In this document: one piece after another, positions 46,101-55,666 of the stretch
Position numbering within the stretch: position 1 is the stretch's first letter
Layout: every line of letters starts with the position of its first letter
Source of the DNA: Rhynchopus sp. YZ270_cl-10
Lineage: Eukaryota; Euglenozoa; Diplonemea; Diplonemida; Diplonemidae
Assembly (NCBI GenBank): GCA_964035575.1
Contig: OZ037924.1
Location: forward strand, 558,001 to 622,000
DNA length: 64,000 nt
Direction: 5' to 3'
Notes under the pieces: model-generated
What the model saw: the letters and a program-made list of their open reading frames with translations, nothing else
What the model was told of the DNA's origin: nothing
Databases searched by the model: none
Position numbers and translations under genes: made by a program

Positions 46101-49100
46101 GCCAGTTTTTTGCTATTTTTTCCCATTTTTTCACATTCTAGAGTCGAATTTTCACCCAATTTTGCCTCACAGGGTGTTTCTGACCTATTCTGGGGTGGTT
46201 CTCTGCAGGTTGTGGCCACTATACGCCAAAAAGTGGCAAAATGAATTATTGTTACATAATTTCCTTAGGGGACTGCGGCCCCTACCCCCCCCCCCCCCCC
46301 CCTTATAGTACCCTGTTGTGGCTGGTACTTTACCCCCCTGGGGGGGTAAAGTACCAGCCACCAGGCAATTTTTGGGTAATTATCACCGCGACACGCCAGG
46401 TGGTGTTTTGCCACGAGGGACCTAAACCCACGAGCGAAGCGAGGGGGTTTAGGTCCCTCGTGACAAAACACCACCTGGCGTGTAATTATGGGGTGATAGT
46501 TTCACATAATGCCGCGCGTACCTGTTTTGTTTAATGGTTTGCTGGTAGGGGCTGATGTGTTCAGCGGGTCGTACATCCGGAGACTGTAGGACTGGTCTGA
46601 TTTGAAGCTGGAGACAAGCTCGAAATGAGGAAAGGGTAAAGTGCAAATAATCCTTCACCCCTGTTTTTCATCGGGTGTGCAGGTAGATGGGTGCAGGTGG
46701 GTATGTTTGTGCCGCGTGGGCGATACGTTTGGGACACCTCACGGAATCTGAGGCAACATCGTCATCCCTGACCAGTCATGGTACAGGCACAGGCAGAAAG
46801 ATGATGTGGATGATGTGGATTTCTATGATTCATGACCACTTGCGAGGTCGCAAGGAGGTGAGAATTTTTTTCAGACGATACATTTATCATTAGATCATGT
46901 GTCGTCACACTGTGTTGCACAAAATTTCACCCCACGGTGTATGAAAAAGTACCCCCTTCCCACCCAAAAACATGACCAACACCGTGCGCTGGTCAGAGGA
47001 TACCTGGTCAGTTGACCAGGTAATATGACCAGGTTTTGACCTGGTCAGATTGACCAGGTACACCTGGTCATGACCAGGTATACCTGGTCAATGACCAGGT
47101 ATTGACCAGGTATACCTGGTCAGTGACCAGGTATTTGGCCACTGTGACCAGGTTTTTTTTTTTTTTGACAACACAAAAATGCCCTTGGTGGGTCCATATG
47201 ACCTCAAAACTGGGCTAAAAGTGCAAATAAAGGCACTTACGAGCAGTTTAGAGCATCTAGAATTTATTCCACGGCTATTTGTGTGCACCCTGTACATTTT
47301 GTATGGGCATCACCTTAGCAAAAAATCGAAAAATCTCAAAAAAAAAATTTTTTTTTTCGGGAAAAATTTGGCCTCTGGGTTGGGTCTTGGGGCACTGAAA
47401 AATGCAAAAAAACGCAAAATTCGGGTGTTTTGACCATCTGGGGTTTCACCAAATACACGTATTTGAACAATCCTACACGAAACAGTGGTTAGACAAGGCG
47501 ATTTTTGACCAAAGAAAAAATAACTTTTTTGCCCAAAACTGGCCGTGGTAGGTCATAAAATGGCCCAAAAAATCCAAAGAAAACCTCAGATTGGGCAAAT
47601 GTTGAAAAAAATTTTCAAGTCAAAATTTCAGCCAAAATACGGTCATACCCCGTGTACTGTAGTAGCTAATTTTTACGATTTGAGGCCATAAAAGCAAAAT
47701 TTGGCACTTTTGAGCCTCTGTAGGGGTCTAAAATGTCTAAAATGTGGTTTTGCGTACTCGATTTTTTAGACGAATTTTTTTTTCTGTACTGGACACTGGG
47801 CAGTGTTTCCGCGCTCCTTCATTGGGTACGATTTTTGATGAAGAATCGTGATTTTGTACATAAAAGGTAAATACGTCCCGAGCCAAATGAAGAATTCTTC
47901 ACTGGAAAAAAATTTTTTTTTGGGATTTTTTTTTTTTTTCGAAGAATTCTTCATCGGATTCTTCAGCGCGGAAAGTCTGACACTGGGCACTGTACCCAGA
48001 GAAGGCACCTTGACAGCAGCGAAGGCGCAGGTTACGATGAAGACAAGGTATGTAAATATGTTTAACTGTCAGGCACTAGTGTAGATTCATTCCTTTAGTG
48101 GTTGTCAAGTTGTTGTGTGGTGGTGTTTGTTTTCCCTGATCACCGATCTCACTCTTTTTTGGCTGGTGCTTGCAGACTACCCCTACTTTGTGTAATCGGA
48201 ATAAACTTACATATTGCTTGTCATAAGGCAGCCGTTTTTTAACTTCTGCAGGCGTGCTCGTTACCTGCTGCACATAATATTCACCTCGCTTCGCTCGGTA
48301 AATACTTATACATGGTCCCCTCGCTTCGCTTGGGAACCATTAGTGCAGCAGGAAATCCGCTGTGGCGTGAAAAAAAGGCTACCTTATTTCACGGCAATGC
48401 ATAGTTATTACCACTTTCTTCATTAACCTCATCTTTAATACTGGAAAATCGTTTAATTTGTCACACCCTAATTAACCGAGTTGAAATATCAGTCATAAAT
48501 GAATTTTGTCACCCCCTCACATTACGTTGGGCGATTTTTTGTGTCTACTTTTAAAAGTACAGCCTTGAGTGATACTTTCTGTATTAGGGACGGAAGAATT
48601 GTAGGTGACAAATTAAACGATTTTACAGTACTGCGTTTATACACCATAACTTAATCACACCCCACATTTACACTCATCACAGGATCGTGAAATCTGAACT
48701 GCATCCGTGATTGCGATGAGAAGTTTCGCCGCTCTTCGACATTCTATCAACAACTCAAAAATCCGAAAGGCTTCACCCACATCAATCTATTCTGGGTTTG
48801 TGGACGAAGACCTGGGGGGTGGGAATATTTTGTCAGTCACTGCTATTGCCATTTAACCCAGGTGCTCTTGAAGCATGACAATTTAGTGTGTATGGGGCAG
48901 GGTGTTGTTTTGTTCTGAATTCTCTTTGTTATAACATCTAAGTCAATCGCGGGTGGTGGTTTGTGTAGCGTGAGGCACTCTTTTTAGCAAACTTCCTGCG
49001 GCTGCTAAAGTGTTATTTCTTCGGATTTAACAACGTACAGCGTAACATAGTGGTTTAGCCTGGTCGACACAACCTTTGATAGATATGGGATAACCAACCC

Positions 49101-52100
49101 CCTTCGACCCCTCGTGGGTTCACTGAACAAGCCCTCGTGGTAGTTAAACGCGATTGACATTTACATTTCCTAGAGATGAAAGAACAAGACAACACTTCTG
49201 TACCCGCGCATCAAAATTGTGGAAAACTTTGCACCCCAAACACCCTCAACAACGCCCGCCAAAAGGCGCCCCTTGTTGCTGGGAGTTGGTTCTCATGATA
49301 CCTGCACAGCGGGCATTCCTCTGAGTCCAACGCATGTTTGGCCTGTCTGCGGCGTTGTACTTCAGGTGCACGAAGACAGGGTCTGGTGGTAAATTTTGCG
49401 TAGTACTGCGACGTGGTACTGCGTGGGTCTGGGAACCTGGTACCTGGGTACAGGAAATTTGTTGTGGAAGACATCAACCACCATGCATTGAGGAGGGTAA
49501 GACAGTGTTCGCAGTTTCTACCTGATAGCATTACAACATTTAACTTCTCCACGGGGGTCTTGGGCCGTTCACTCGGTTCTACCTTGACTACCGGAAGATA
49601 TTCTTGAGGCCTTTTTGGTCTCTAGAATATCCGGTCTTCCCGAACGGAGGCACACTTTGTGTGTTACTACGACCTGGCAATTTCCAGCAGTAGGTTAAGT
49701 AATCTTTCTTGTAAATTGTTGGATCATTATCTCCTCAGTGCATGAATGCCCCACGTGACTGGACACTTTTGTGTTTGTCATGTGGAGCTGTGGTTGCTCT
49801 TTCACGACTTTTTTCTTGTTCCTGGGTACCTGTTCCTGGACCTGGACCTGGGTACCTGGTCACCTGGGCGCCTGGGTACTTACCTGGGTAAATGTGACCA
49901 GGTACCTGGTCATCTGACCAGGTACACCTGGTCATGACCAGGTATACCTGGTCAGATCTGACCAGGTGTACCTGGTCATAAATCTGACCAGGTATTACCT
50001 GGTCAGACCTCTGACCAGCGCACGGTGAAACCCATAACATGGTCCTTTACCCCCCCCCCCCCCCCCCCCCCCTTACCCCCTCCTTTACCCCCCCCCCCCC
50101 CCCCTTATTTTACCCCCCTTTTTCCAAAATTTCCGGTTCACCGACCCAAAGGGGGGGGGGGGGGGTAAAGGACCACGAATAGGACTGATGAAAAAAATCG
50201 CACAACTGTGGCAACACAAACTAAAGGGGGGGGGGTAGGGGGGTCCACGTAGAAGGAATTCCTTAAGGATTTGCTGTCCCAAACCCATTTTTTTGAAATT
50301 TAGGTGAAGAAATCAACTAAAAAGGTCGTACCTGGCCGCAAATCGCCCTGGGGATCACCCAAATATCCCATTAAACCACCTGACAACCTCTACAGAGACT
50401 TTCCTGGTTTAAAAAAATCGGTTTTTTGTGAAAAATCTCCAAAAATAGCGTCATCAAATCGTCATCAACATGGGCCAAAATGCAACACTTACCAAAAAAA
50501 TTCTCCAATCAGACAAAAATCCTTCTAAACACCCGAAAAACACCTCGGTCCACATCCGGTGGGGTCCCAGGGTGGAAATATATGGTTTTTACAGCTTTTA
50601 GGGGTCCTGTGGGGGCCCCAGATGCATTTTGCAGTGTGTGTGTGTGCCCCAAACGCTTAAAAGTACCCTTTTTTTAGTCACTTTTTTGACTTTTTTTGTA
50701 CCTGAAAACCCCCAAAAAAGTGCTAAGGCAGTCGGAATGGTGTCCAAACACCCAGGAAAATGTCCCCCAGACCCCATGTAGGGTGAAAAATAGCATTTTG
50801 GGCACTTGGGAGGGTTTTATAGGCCATGCAACACTTATGCAACACTTAAGCAACGGCTATGCAACGCCTAGCAGAAGACCACTTATTTACCAAAAAAAAA
50901 TAATACCAATTCATTCAAAACACCCAAAAACCACCTCAGTCCACCTCCACTGAGGTCCCGAGGTGGAAATGTGTGGGTTTTGCAGCTTTTTGGGGTCCCT
51001 GGGGGGTTTTTGAGGGTGTTTTTGTGTCTGAAACGCTTAAAATAACCGTATTTCCCCCCATCCTTTTGACGTTTTTTGCACCCAAAACAAAAACCCTAAA
51101 AACCGTGTTCAAGCAGTCGCAGAAGTGTCTAAATCCCTCCGAACTGCCCGACAGACCTCCCGAGCTGTGGGAAATCGTACTTGCAACACTTGCCAGGGCT
51201 TTTTTGGTCCCTGAAAATGACAACGTACCCTGTGCCTAAGTGCAGTATAGCCTTCCTTGCCTCCTCCTATGACCAACAATTCGTGTGAATCCGTTGTCGG
51301 TGTCCTTGACCAAGTTGCAAGCCACCACGGAAGGAGCCAGCACCCCGACAACACCGACTCACTGTCGCTGGAACCTAGACATCCTCTACAGCCTAGGTTG
51401 GGTTCCGTATCTCTCAAGGGAAGAACTTGCCGCAGCACACACCAAAGCGCACCACAAAGGCAGGTCCATGCAAAGCGCCCAGAAGTAGCAACTTGAAAAG
51501 TACAACACTAAAGTGCTTCATCTCTTCACAAAGACAGAGTTGCGGGAATTTGCGGCAGATTGTGCACCCCTTGACGGCGAAGACACCGGTACGATGAATA
51601 AGGAGCCTCTGGTCGCTATGCTGTCTCAGTGAGCAGTACAGGGATTCTATAGGCAATATTAGGGGGTATATTTCCAGGAAAAAGGCTGAAATAGCGGGAA
51701 AAACACCAAAAAAATCAGAAAAAAGTACGAAATAGTGCTCAAAAGTGTGTTTTTCGTGGTTTTGGGTGATTTTTTGGGGGTTTGGGGGTGTTTTGGGGTA
51801 TTTTTTCGGGTTTTTCGCGGGTTTTTACAAAAAAAAGTGGTTTGGGACAGCAAAAACGGCCGGACGGACCCCCCTAAAGGGGGGGGGGAGGGATAATTGT
51901 AGTGGGGGATAACTGTAGAATGGCGGATAAAATAAAAAATATCGCCAGTTTGTTCTTCTCAAAAAATGGGGGATAGTTGTAGTGGGGGATATAAAAAAAA
52001 ATCTCTCTTTTTTCCCACCTGAATATCCCCATCCCCAAGGAAAATCCACACCAAAAACGCGGTGTGGGAAATGGGGGATAACTGTAGTGGGGGATAAAAT

Positions 52101-52672
52101 AAAATAAAATGGGGGAGAAAAAACGGGGGATAATTGTTTTATCCCCCACCCCCCCTTTACACTACTCAACAATTTATCAAAAAAAAAAACAAACCATTCA
52201 GGAGAGAAGCACATTAGACATCAAGGTGCTCGCCACACGCCCTGCAGTGTCCGATTTATTCACAAACACGACACCGAGGACGCACTACCACCACCACTAC
52301 CACCATGAAAAGTCGAGGAGTGCTCAGACGGGGCGGCGTCCACCTGTTTCGGAGACAAGCCAGAGTCAGAGCCATCATGGTCATAGTAGGAAGGCGAGTG
52401 TAGGTCCGGTGACGCATGAAACGACACGTAGAGGACATTCCTCGCATGTGAAGATGTCGAGTGGGAAGGATAGGGAGAGGGAGCGGGAGAGAGAGAGGGA
52501 GGGGGATGTGCACAACATGTCGGGGCGCACAGATGCGGATGAGGAGCAAGTGCTCGTCCCCCGCCGCTACCTCGAAAATGTCTACCAAAACACCGCAATG
52601 TCCCGCACCTTCTGGCAGCGTAAGGAAAAGGAAAAGGGGTCCAGCAGGCACCACCACAGCATGGAGAGTTGA
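40148..52672 (+). CDS. Leucine-rich-repeat and long coiled-coil protein, centrosome/basal-body type
   Basis: Exons 40148-43834, 44167-44400 and 52202-52672 join in phase 0 into 1,463 residues. Residues about 30-175 are leucine-rich repeats of the SDS22-like kind (LVPNLVELKAPNNALTSL, LDVSHNCIKNL) with a capping tail (IRVLDGVEVTPEERHTANE). About 190-1,300 is nearly continuous coiled coil with one Asn/Asp-rich hinge (NNNPNNNNDDDD). The third exon supplies a His-rich and RE-repeat tail (KDREREREREREG) and a conserved-looking end (RRYLENVYQNTAMSRTFWQR). This plan fits centriolin, LRRCC1 and similar centrosomal scaffolds. Intron 2 is 7,801 bases and holds several transposons. Its donor GTATTT is weak, so the transcript may instead end shortly after 44400; the matching phase and ATTCAG acceptor favour joining. 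Confidence 0.7.
43999..44090 (+). repeat. Composite short repeat R3 plus R4, intronic
   Basis: It reads ATGACAACGCACTGCGAGG, then CTTAGATCCATC, then the R4 end GGTGAGGCGTTTTTTACAC. It lies in intron 1 (43835-44166) of the LRR/coiled-coil gene. A further related piece, CTACGAGACTTCGACTCAAC, follows at 44098. Confidence 0.6.
44711..46285. mobile_element. Nested element with TAGGGG inverted ends, hAT-like
   Basis: The ends are inverted copies of TAGGGGCCGCAGTCCCCTAA, then GGAAATTATGTAACAATAAT (about 40 bases). TAGGG termini fit the YARNG rule of hAT elements. Both flanks are C runs, so an 8-base duplication of CCCCCCCC is possible but cannot be proved. The 1,575-base body is non-coding and made of short repeated phrases (AAGTTTCACTAAGTTT repeated at about 45085-45145, GGGGGTGGACA repeated at 45866-45905). 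Confidence 0.7.
46318..46361. repeat. Near-perfect 44-base palindrome
   Basis: The arms are GTGGCTGGTACTTTACCCCC and its complement around CTG. It lies between two nested elements and could be the fused ends of a deleted transposon. Confidence 0.85.
46391..46483. repeat. Long hairpin, 39-base arms
   Basis: The left arm begins ACACGCCAGGTGGTGTTTTG, and the right arm is its near-exact inverse ending at 46483. The loop is CGAGCGAAGCGAG-like, itself a short palindrome. Loops of the same kind occur in the hAT-like element at 22195 and at about 48283-48340. Confidence 0.85.
46979..50031. mobile_element. Element with ACCTGGTCA-array ends
   Basis: Inverted ends CACCGTGCGCTGGTCAGAGG at 46979 and 50031 lead into subterminal arrays of ACCTGGTCA and its complement TGACCAGGT (46998-47152 and 49856-50010). 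The core has scraps of coding-like sequence. One is a plus-strand run at 48715-48800 (DEKFRRSSTFYQQLKNPKGF). The other is a minus-strand open frame at 49552-49211 with EECPLCRYHENQLP. These may be remnants of its own gene, but the family is unknown. Short-word arrays next to the ends look like clustered transposase-binding sites. Confidence 0.65.
50236..51876. mobile_element. hAT-like element with G-run target duplication
   Basis: Inverted ends TAGGGGGGTCC are followed inside by TTTGCTGTCCCAAACC on both sides. Immediately outside, both flanks read AA plus ten G. This fits an 8-base or longer duplication inside a G run, and the TAGGG termini fit hAT. Inside are two diverged copies of a roughly 380-base unit (about 50480-50870 and 50870-51240; compare CTCGGTCCACATCC with CTCAGTCCACCTCC). 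At 51285-51633 there is a degraded coding remnant (YLSREELAAAHTKAHHKG, FTKTELREFAADCAPLDG) on the plus strand. It is not autonomous as seen. Confidence 0.7.
51880..52150 (+). repeat. GGGGGATAA-rich degenerate repeat
   Basis: GGGGGATAACTGTAGTGGGG and variants recur at least five times, with AAATAAAATAAAA stretches between them. It fills the space between the 50236 element and exon 3 of the LRR/coiled-coil gene and may be the worn end of another element. Confidence 0.6.
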
Positions 52673-52870
52673 AACAAAAAGAAAAATGCACCACAAATTC
52701 TCTGTAGGGCTGAACGCAGAGGGTAGGTCATCTCGTCTGTTTCTCTGTTAGGTGTGCAAGAAGCGCATTTGATGATAATATTTCTTTGTCTCCCTTTTTT
52801 TGACGGAGTGTAGAATAAATAGGTTTTGTGTGAAATAAAGTGCAAGAAATTAGGGGAGGTTGCAATGTTT

Positions 52871-52997
52871 AAGGTGACTATGCACGAGAGGCTTAGGTTC
52901 ATCTCATGCACCTTTCGTTTTCCCCCACCCCGGTGCACCGGTGATATATACCAAGGTACACTGTTCACGAGAGGGCTTTGTATTTCAAGTCAAAAAG
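52871..52997 (+). repeat. R3 joined to R2
   Basis: GTGACTATGCACGAGAGGCT, then TAGGTTCATCTC, is followed within 30 bases by the R2 end: CCAAGGTACACTGTTCACG, then AGAGGGCTTTGTATTTCAAG. The two modules share the skeleton CACGAGAGG-CTT-TTCA, so one may descend from the other. Confidence 0.75.
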
Positions 52998-53399
52998 TTT
53001 GATTTTTTTTTTTTGTTGAAGAAATGGTTTAGATACACCTGTCCTTTGAAAAATAAAATGATCTGTAGATGCCCCCATGGGGCGGGACTCATTCATCTTT
53101 CATCTTTCACTTTTTTCTTTTGACTTTTTCTTTAGTGACTAAAGCGCGCCGTCTCATTCTGACAAACATTTCTCTCTTTTTTAGATGGCAACAAGGGGGG
53201 CGAATGCGCTAAAAAATAATTGACCCAACCAATCTCGTCAGGGCTGGGTTTTCATTGATCCCCGTTCGTTGCCTGACGAGTGGAGGCGGGAGTAGGACGT
53301 AGTGCTCAAAATTATTCAAAAAAAAAAAAGTTGTACTAACAAATCGGTGTAGAAGAAAAAAATAGACAGGAAAATGAACGACTTTTTTTGTTCTTTGTT

Positions 53400-53478
53400 T
53401 GGGCTTTCATCCGGATGGCGGGCATCGTACAGTGGGTCAGTCGGAGGTACCTGCATCGACAACTACAGTTTGTTTTTC
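53400..53478 (+). repeat. Short module R5
   Basis: It reads GGGCTTTCATCCGGATGGCG, then GGCATCGTACAGTGGGTC, then AGTCGGAGGTACCTGCATCG and ACAACTACAG before a T-rich tail. Confidence 0.75.
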
Positions 53479-54061
53479 ATTTTTCCTTCATTTTTACTAA
53501 AAAAGGAAATTTGCTGTGACAGTGTTATTAGGGTCGCCTGCCATGAACTAGAGCGTTTTTTTCCCCCCTTTAGAGATGACCATTGAGATGGCTACTCACA
53601 CAGAGAGGCTTTGGTTTCATCTTACAGGCTTTTCTTTGACTTTTGTAGATACCAACCCTAGTATTAAGAATTATAGAGGAAGAGAGAGAGAGAGAGAGAT
53701 TCCGTGTATAGAAATAGCCCCCCTTTTTTTGCCGATTTTGCAAAATTCAACAAAAAAAAAAAACTCTTGGCACCCCCCTCCCAATGCATTTCTTTAGAAA
53801 TAGGAAAAAAAACAAAAAGCGACAAAAAATAGCACAACTTCATTTCCCCTTCTCTGTGGTGCTTTCTGTAAGATATAAAACCTCGAAATGGTCCTTATAC
53901 TACCACCACTCCCCTGGTTGGTTAAGGATCTAAAAAAGCTAAACAAACACAAACACAAAATAGCAAAAAACAAAGAGTACAAACATAACAACAAACATTT
54001 TCAAACTACCACCACCCCCCTCCACTCAGGAATCATAACAAATTGGAAGGGGAAAAAAAAA

Positions 54062-55666
54062 ATGTTTTCGAATGTAGGGAATCTGATCCGGAATGGGATC
54101 AGAGATGCTGTCTCCACTGCATCGTGCGATGCCGTCATTGAAGTGCCTCAGGACAATGAGACCTCCCCGCATAAGGTTCCTGCATCGGGGGTGGCGACAC
54201 TGAAGGGGCAGGGGTTGGAGTCGGGCTTTGGGTTTACGTTTTGTGAGAAGACGAAGGCGAAGGGGTCGGTGCAGGTCAAAGCGAGGAAAGGGGTTGTCGA
54301 ATTCAACGAGGCAAGCATCTCTCTTGTCGGCGAGGTGCAGATCAACTCTGGCCTCATCCCAGCTACCTACCCTTTCCTCCACCGCAAGATCGTGCTCGAG
54401 AAGGTTGCCGAGCCCGAACCAGAACCCACCCCTCCACCTCCTCTCGACGATTCTGCTTCTCCTACCCCAACGCCCGCTCCGACTCCCAAACGGCCAACCA
54501 TCTCTGAAACAGCAAAGACATATGAGTTCGATTTTGGTACATTATGGGAAGTCGCCGAATCCGTCGCGAAAGAAGAAAGGGAGAGAATCATCGCAAACGC
54601 AAAGGCAAAAATCGCAGTCGAACAGGAGGAGGAAAATACTGAGCCAACCCCGACAATGCGTGCATTGGAAAAATTTGAGCAAGACCCACCACAGCCTCCG
54701 GTTCTGTTTGAGACGTACACTGGTTCGCGTGTTAAAATCAAATATTACATAGAATTTGTACTTCACAGAGAAGGTGTGCTGAATGCAGATGTCAAATCCA
54801 AGCTAGGGATTTTCGCTCGATTGGAGTCTTCTAATTTGGACCGTTCAAAATGCCCGTCTCTCTTTGCGATGAAAGGGATTGCAAAGGAAAGTGACACCCT
54901 TTGGGATAAACCTTACCATGTCTACAACCGGACACCTATTACTGAGAGGGAGCCTGAAGCGAAGGTGGAAAAGGAGAAGGAAAAGGAAAAAGAGGAGGAA
55001 AAGGAGAGTGAAGGGGGTGAGGAAGGGGAGGATGCTGGGAGCGATTCTTCATCAGAGGTGGTGGGCGGGGCGTATCCGCAGAGGAAAGGGAAGCTGTCGT
55101 CGTCGATTTCTGCGTTGAAGGCTTTAGCACAGTTTGCTGAAGCGCCAGCTTCTACGATGCCGTTGATTTGCACATCATACGCAGATGTGCATGAACAGCC
55201 ACTAAAAATGCAGTTAGTCCTCGACTCCGACATCGTCGCTAGCGTGCTATTTGAGCGCAATGTGTACCATTGCAAGGATATAGTAAAGGGGAGGGTCTTC
55301 TTCGATGGGGAGAAGGGGAAGTACAACAACTGCTTCAGCATCGCAGATTGCCATTTGCAGTTGTACCGTAAGGAGGTGCAGAACCTTGCGGATGGTGGGT
55401 TGAGTCTGCTCTCGCAGGAGTCGTTGTTCAAATCTGAGATTGTCGATGGAGTGCCCAACCTGCGTGAGGTCGTCCCCCTCTCCCTCCCGCTCCGTGGCAT
55501 CGCAAACCTTGGCCCCTCTCAGTTCCGTGTAGCAGGGCGCGCCTCAGTAAACTACTTCCTCCGTCTAACCGTTGTATGCTCCATCACAAAAGACGATGTG
55601 GTAACGCCAATGACATGTTTTACAGAATCCGAAGTAATTTTGTGGCGTCTCCCGGTCGGGAAATAA
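54062..55666 (+). CDS. VPS26-like arrestin-fold protein with large inserts
   Basis: A single exon of 534 residues; VPS26 is usually near 330. VPS26 is the arrestin-fold subunit of retromer, which recycles cargo from endosomes. Matches include YEFDFGTLWE, TGSRVKIKYYIEFVLHREG, FERNVYHCKDIVKGRVFFDG, EIVDGVPNLREVVPLSLPLR and the closing CFTESEVILWRLP, in family order. Extra length comes from a Pro-rich loop (EPEPEPTPPPPLDD) and a Glu/Lys-rich insert (KVEKEKEKEKEEEKESEGGE). Both are probably disordered. The core is diverged, so this may be a paralogue rather than the standard subunit. ATG 54062 starts MFSNVGNLIRNG; an in-frame ATG at 53888 lies in leader-like sequence. Confidence 0.8.
   Translation: MFSNVGNLIRNGIRDAVSTASCDAVIEVPQDNETSPHKVPASGVATLKGQGLESGFGFTFCEKTKAKGSVQVKARKGVVEFNEASISLVGEVQINSGLIPATYPFLHRKIVLEKVAEPEPEPTPPPPLDDSASPTPTPAPTPKRPTISETAKTYEFDFGTLWEVAESVAKEERERIIANAKAKIAVEQEEENTEPTPTMRALEKFEQDPPQPPVLFETYTGSRVKIKYYIEFVLHREGVLNADVKSKLGIFARLESSNLDRSKCPSLFAMKGIAKESDTLWDKPYHVYNRTPITEREPEAKVEKEKEKEKEEEKESEGGEEGEDAGSDSSSEVVGGAYPQRKGKLSSSISALKALAQFAEAPASTMPLICTSYADVHEQPLKMQLVLDSDIVASVLFERNVYHCKDIVKGRVFFDGEKGKYNNCFSIADCHLQLYRKEVQNLADGGLSLLSQESLFKSEIVDGVPNLREVVPLSLPLRGIANLGPSQFRVAGRASVNYFLRLTVVCSITKDDVVTPMTCFTESEVILWRLPVGK

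Larger units (their letters stand above)
44581..50187. mobile_element. Outer transposon-like unit, 5.6 kb, with nested elements
   Basis: The ends are inverted: CAGTCCTATTCGTGGTCC followed by TTTACCCCC on the left, and its exact complement at 50161-50187. AT lies on both sides. Just inside are direct copies of a roughly 100-base C-run block (44600-44710 and 50040-50145, each with CCTTATTTTACCCC and CGGTTCA). It encloses the elements at 44711 and 46979. I find no intact transposase. It lies inside intron 2 of the LRR/coiled-coil gene. Confidence 0.6.
52673..54061. other. Gene-free spacer with R3, R2 and R5 modules
   Basis: R3 followed by R2 lies at 52871-52997, R3 at 53132-53166, R5 at 53400-53478 and an R3 variant at 53583-53628. 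The last 170 bases are A/C-rich and probably include the leader of the next gene. Confidence 0.55.

Noticed and set aside
47000-47152. CRISPR-like array of ACCTGGTCA repeats
   Set aside because: Repeats are too short, in both orientations, without unique spacers, in a eukaryotic intron, and mirrored at 49856-50010 as transposon ends.
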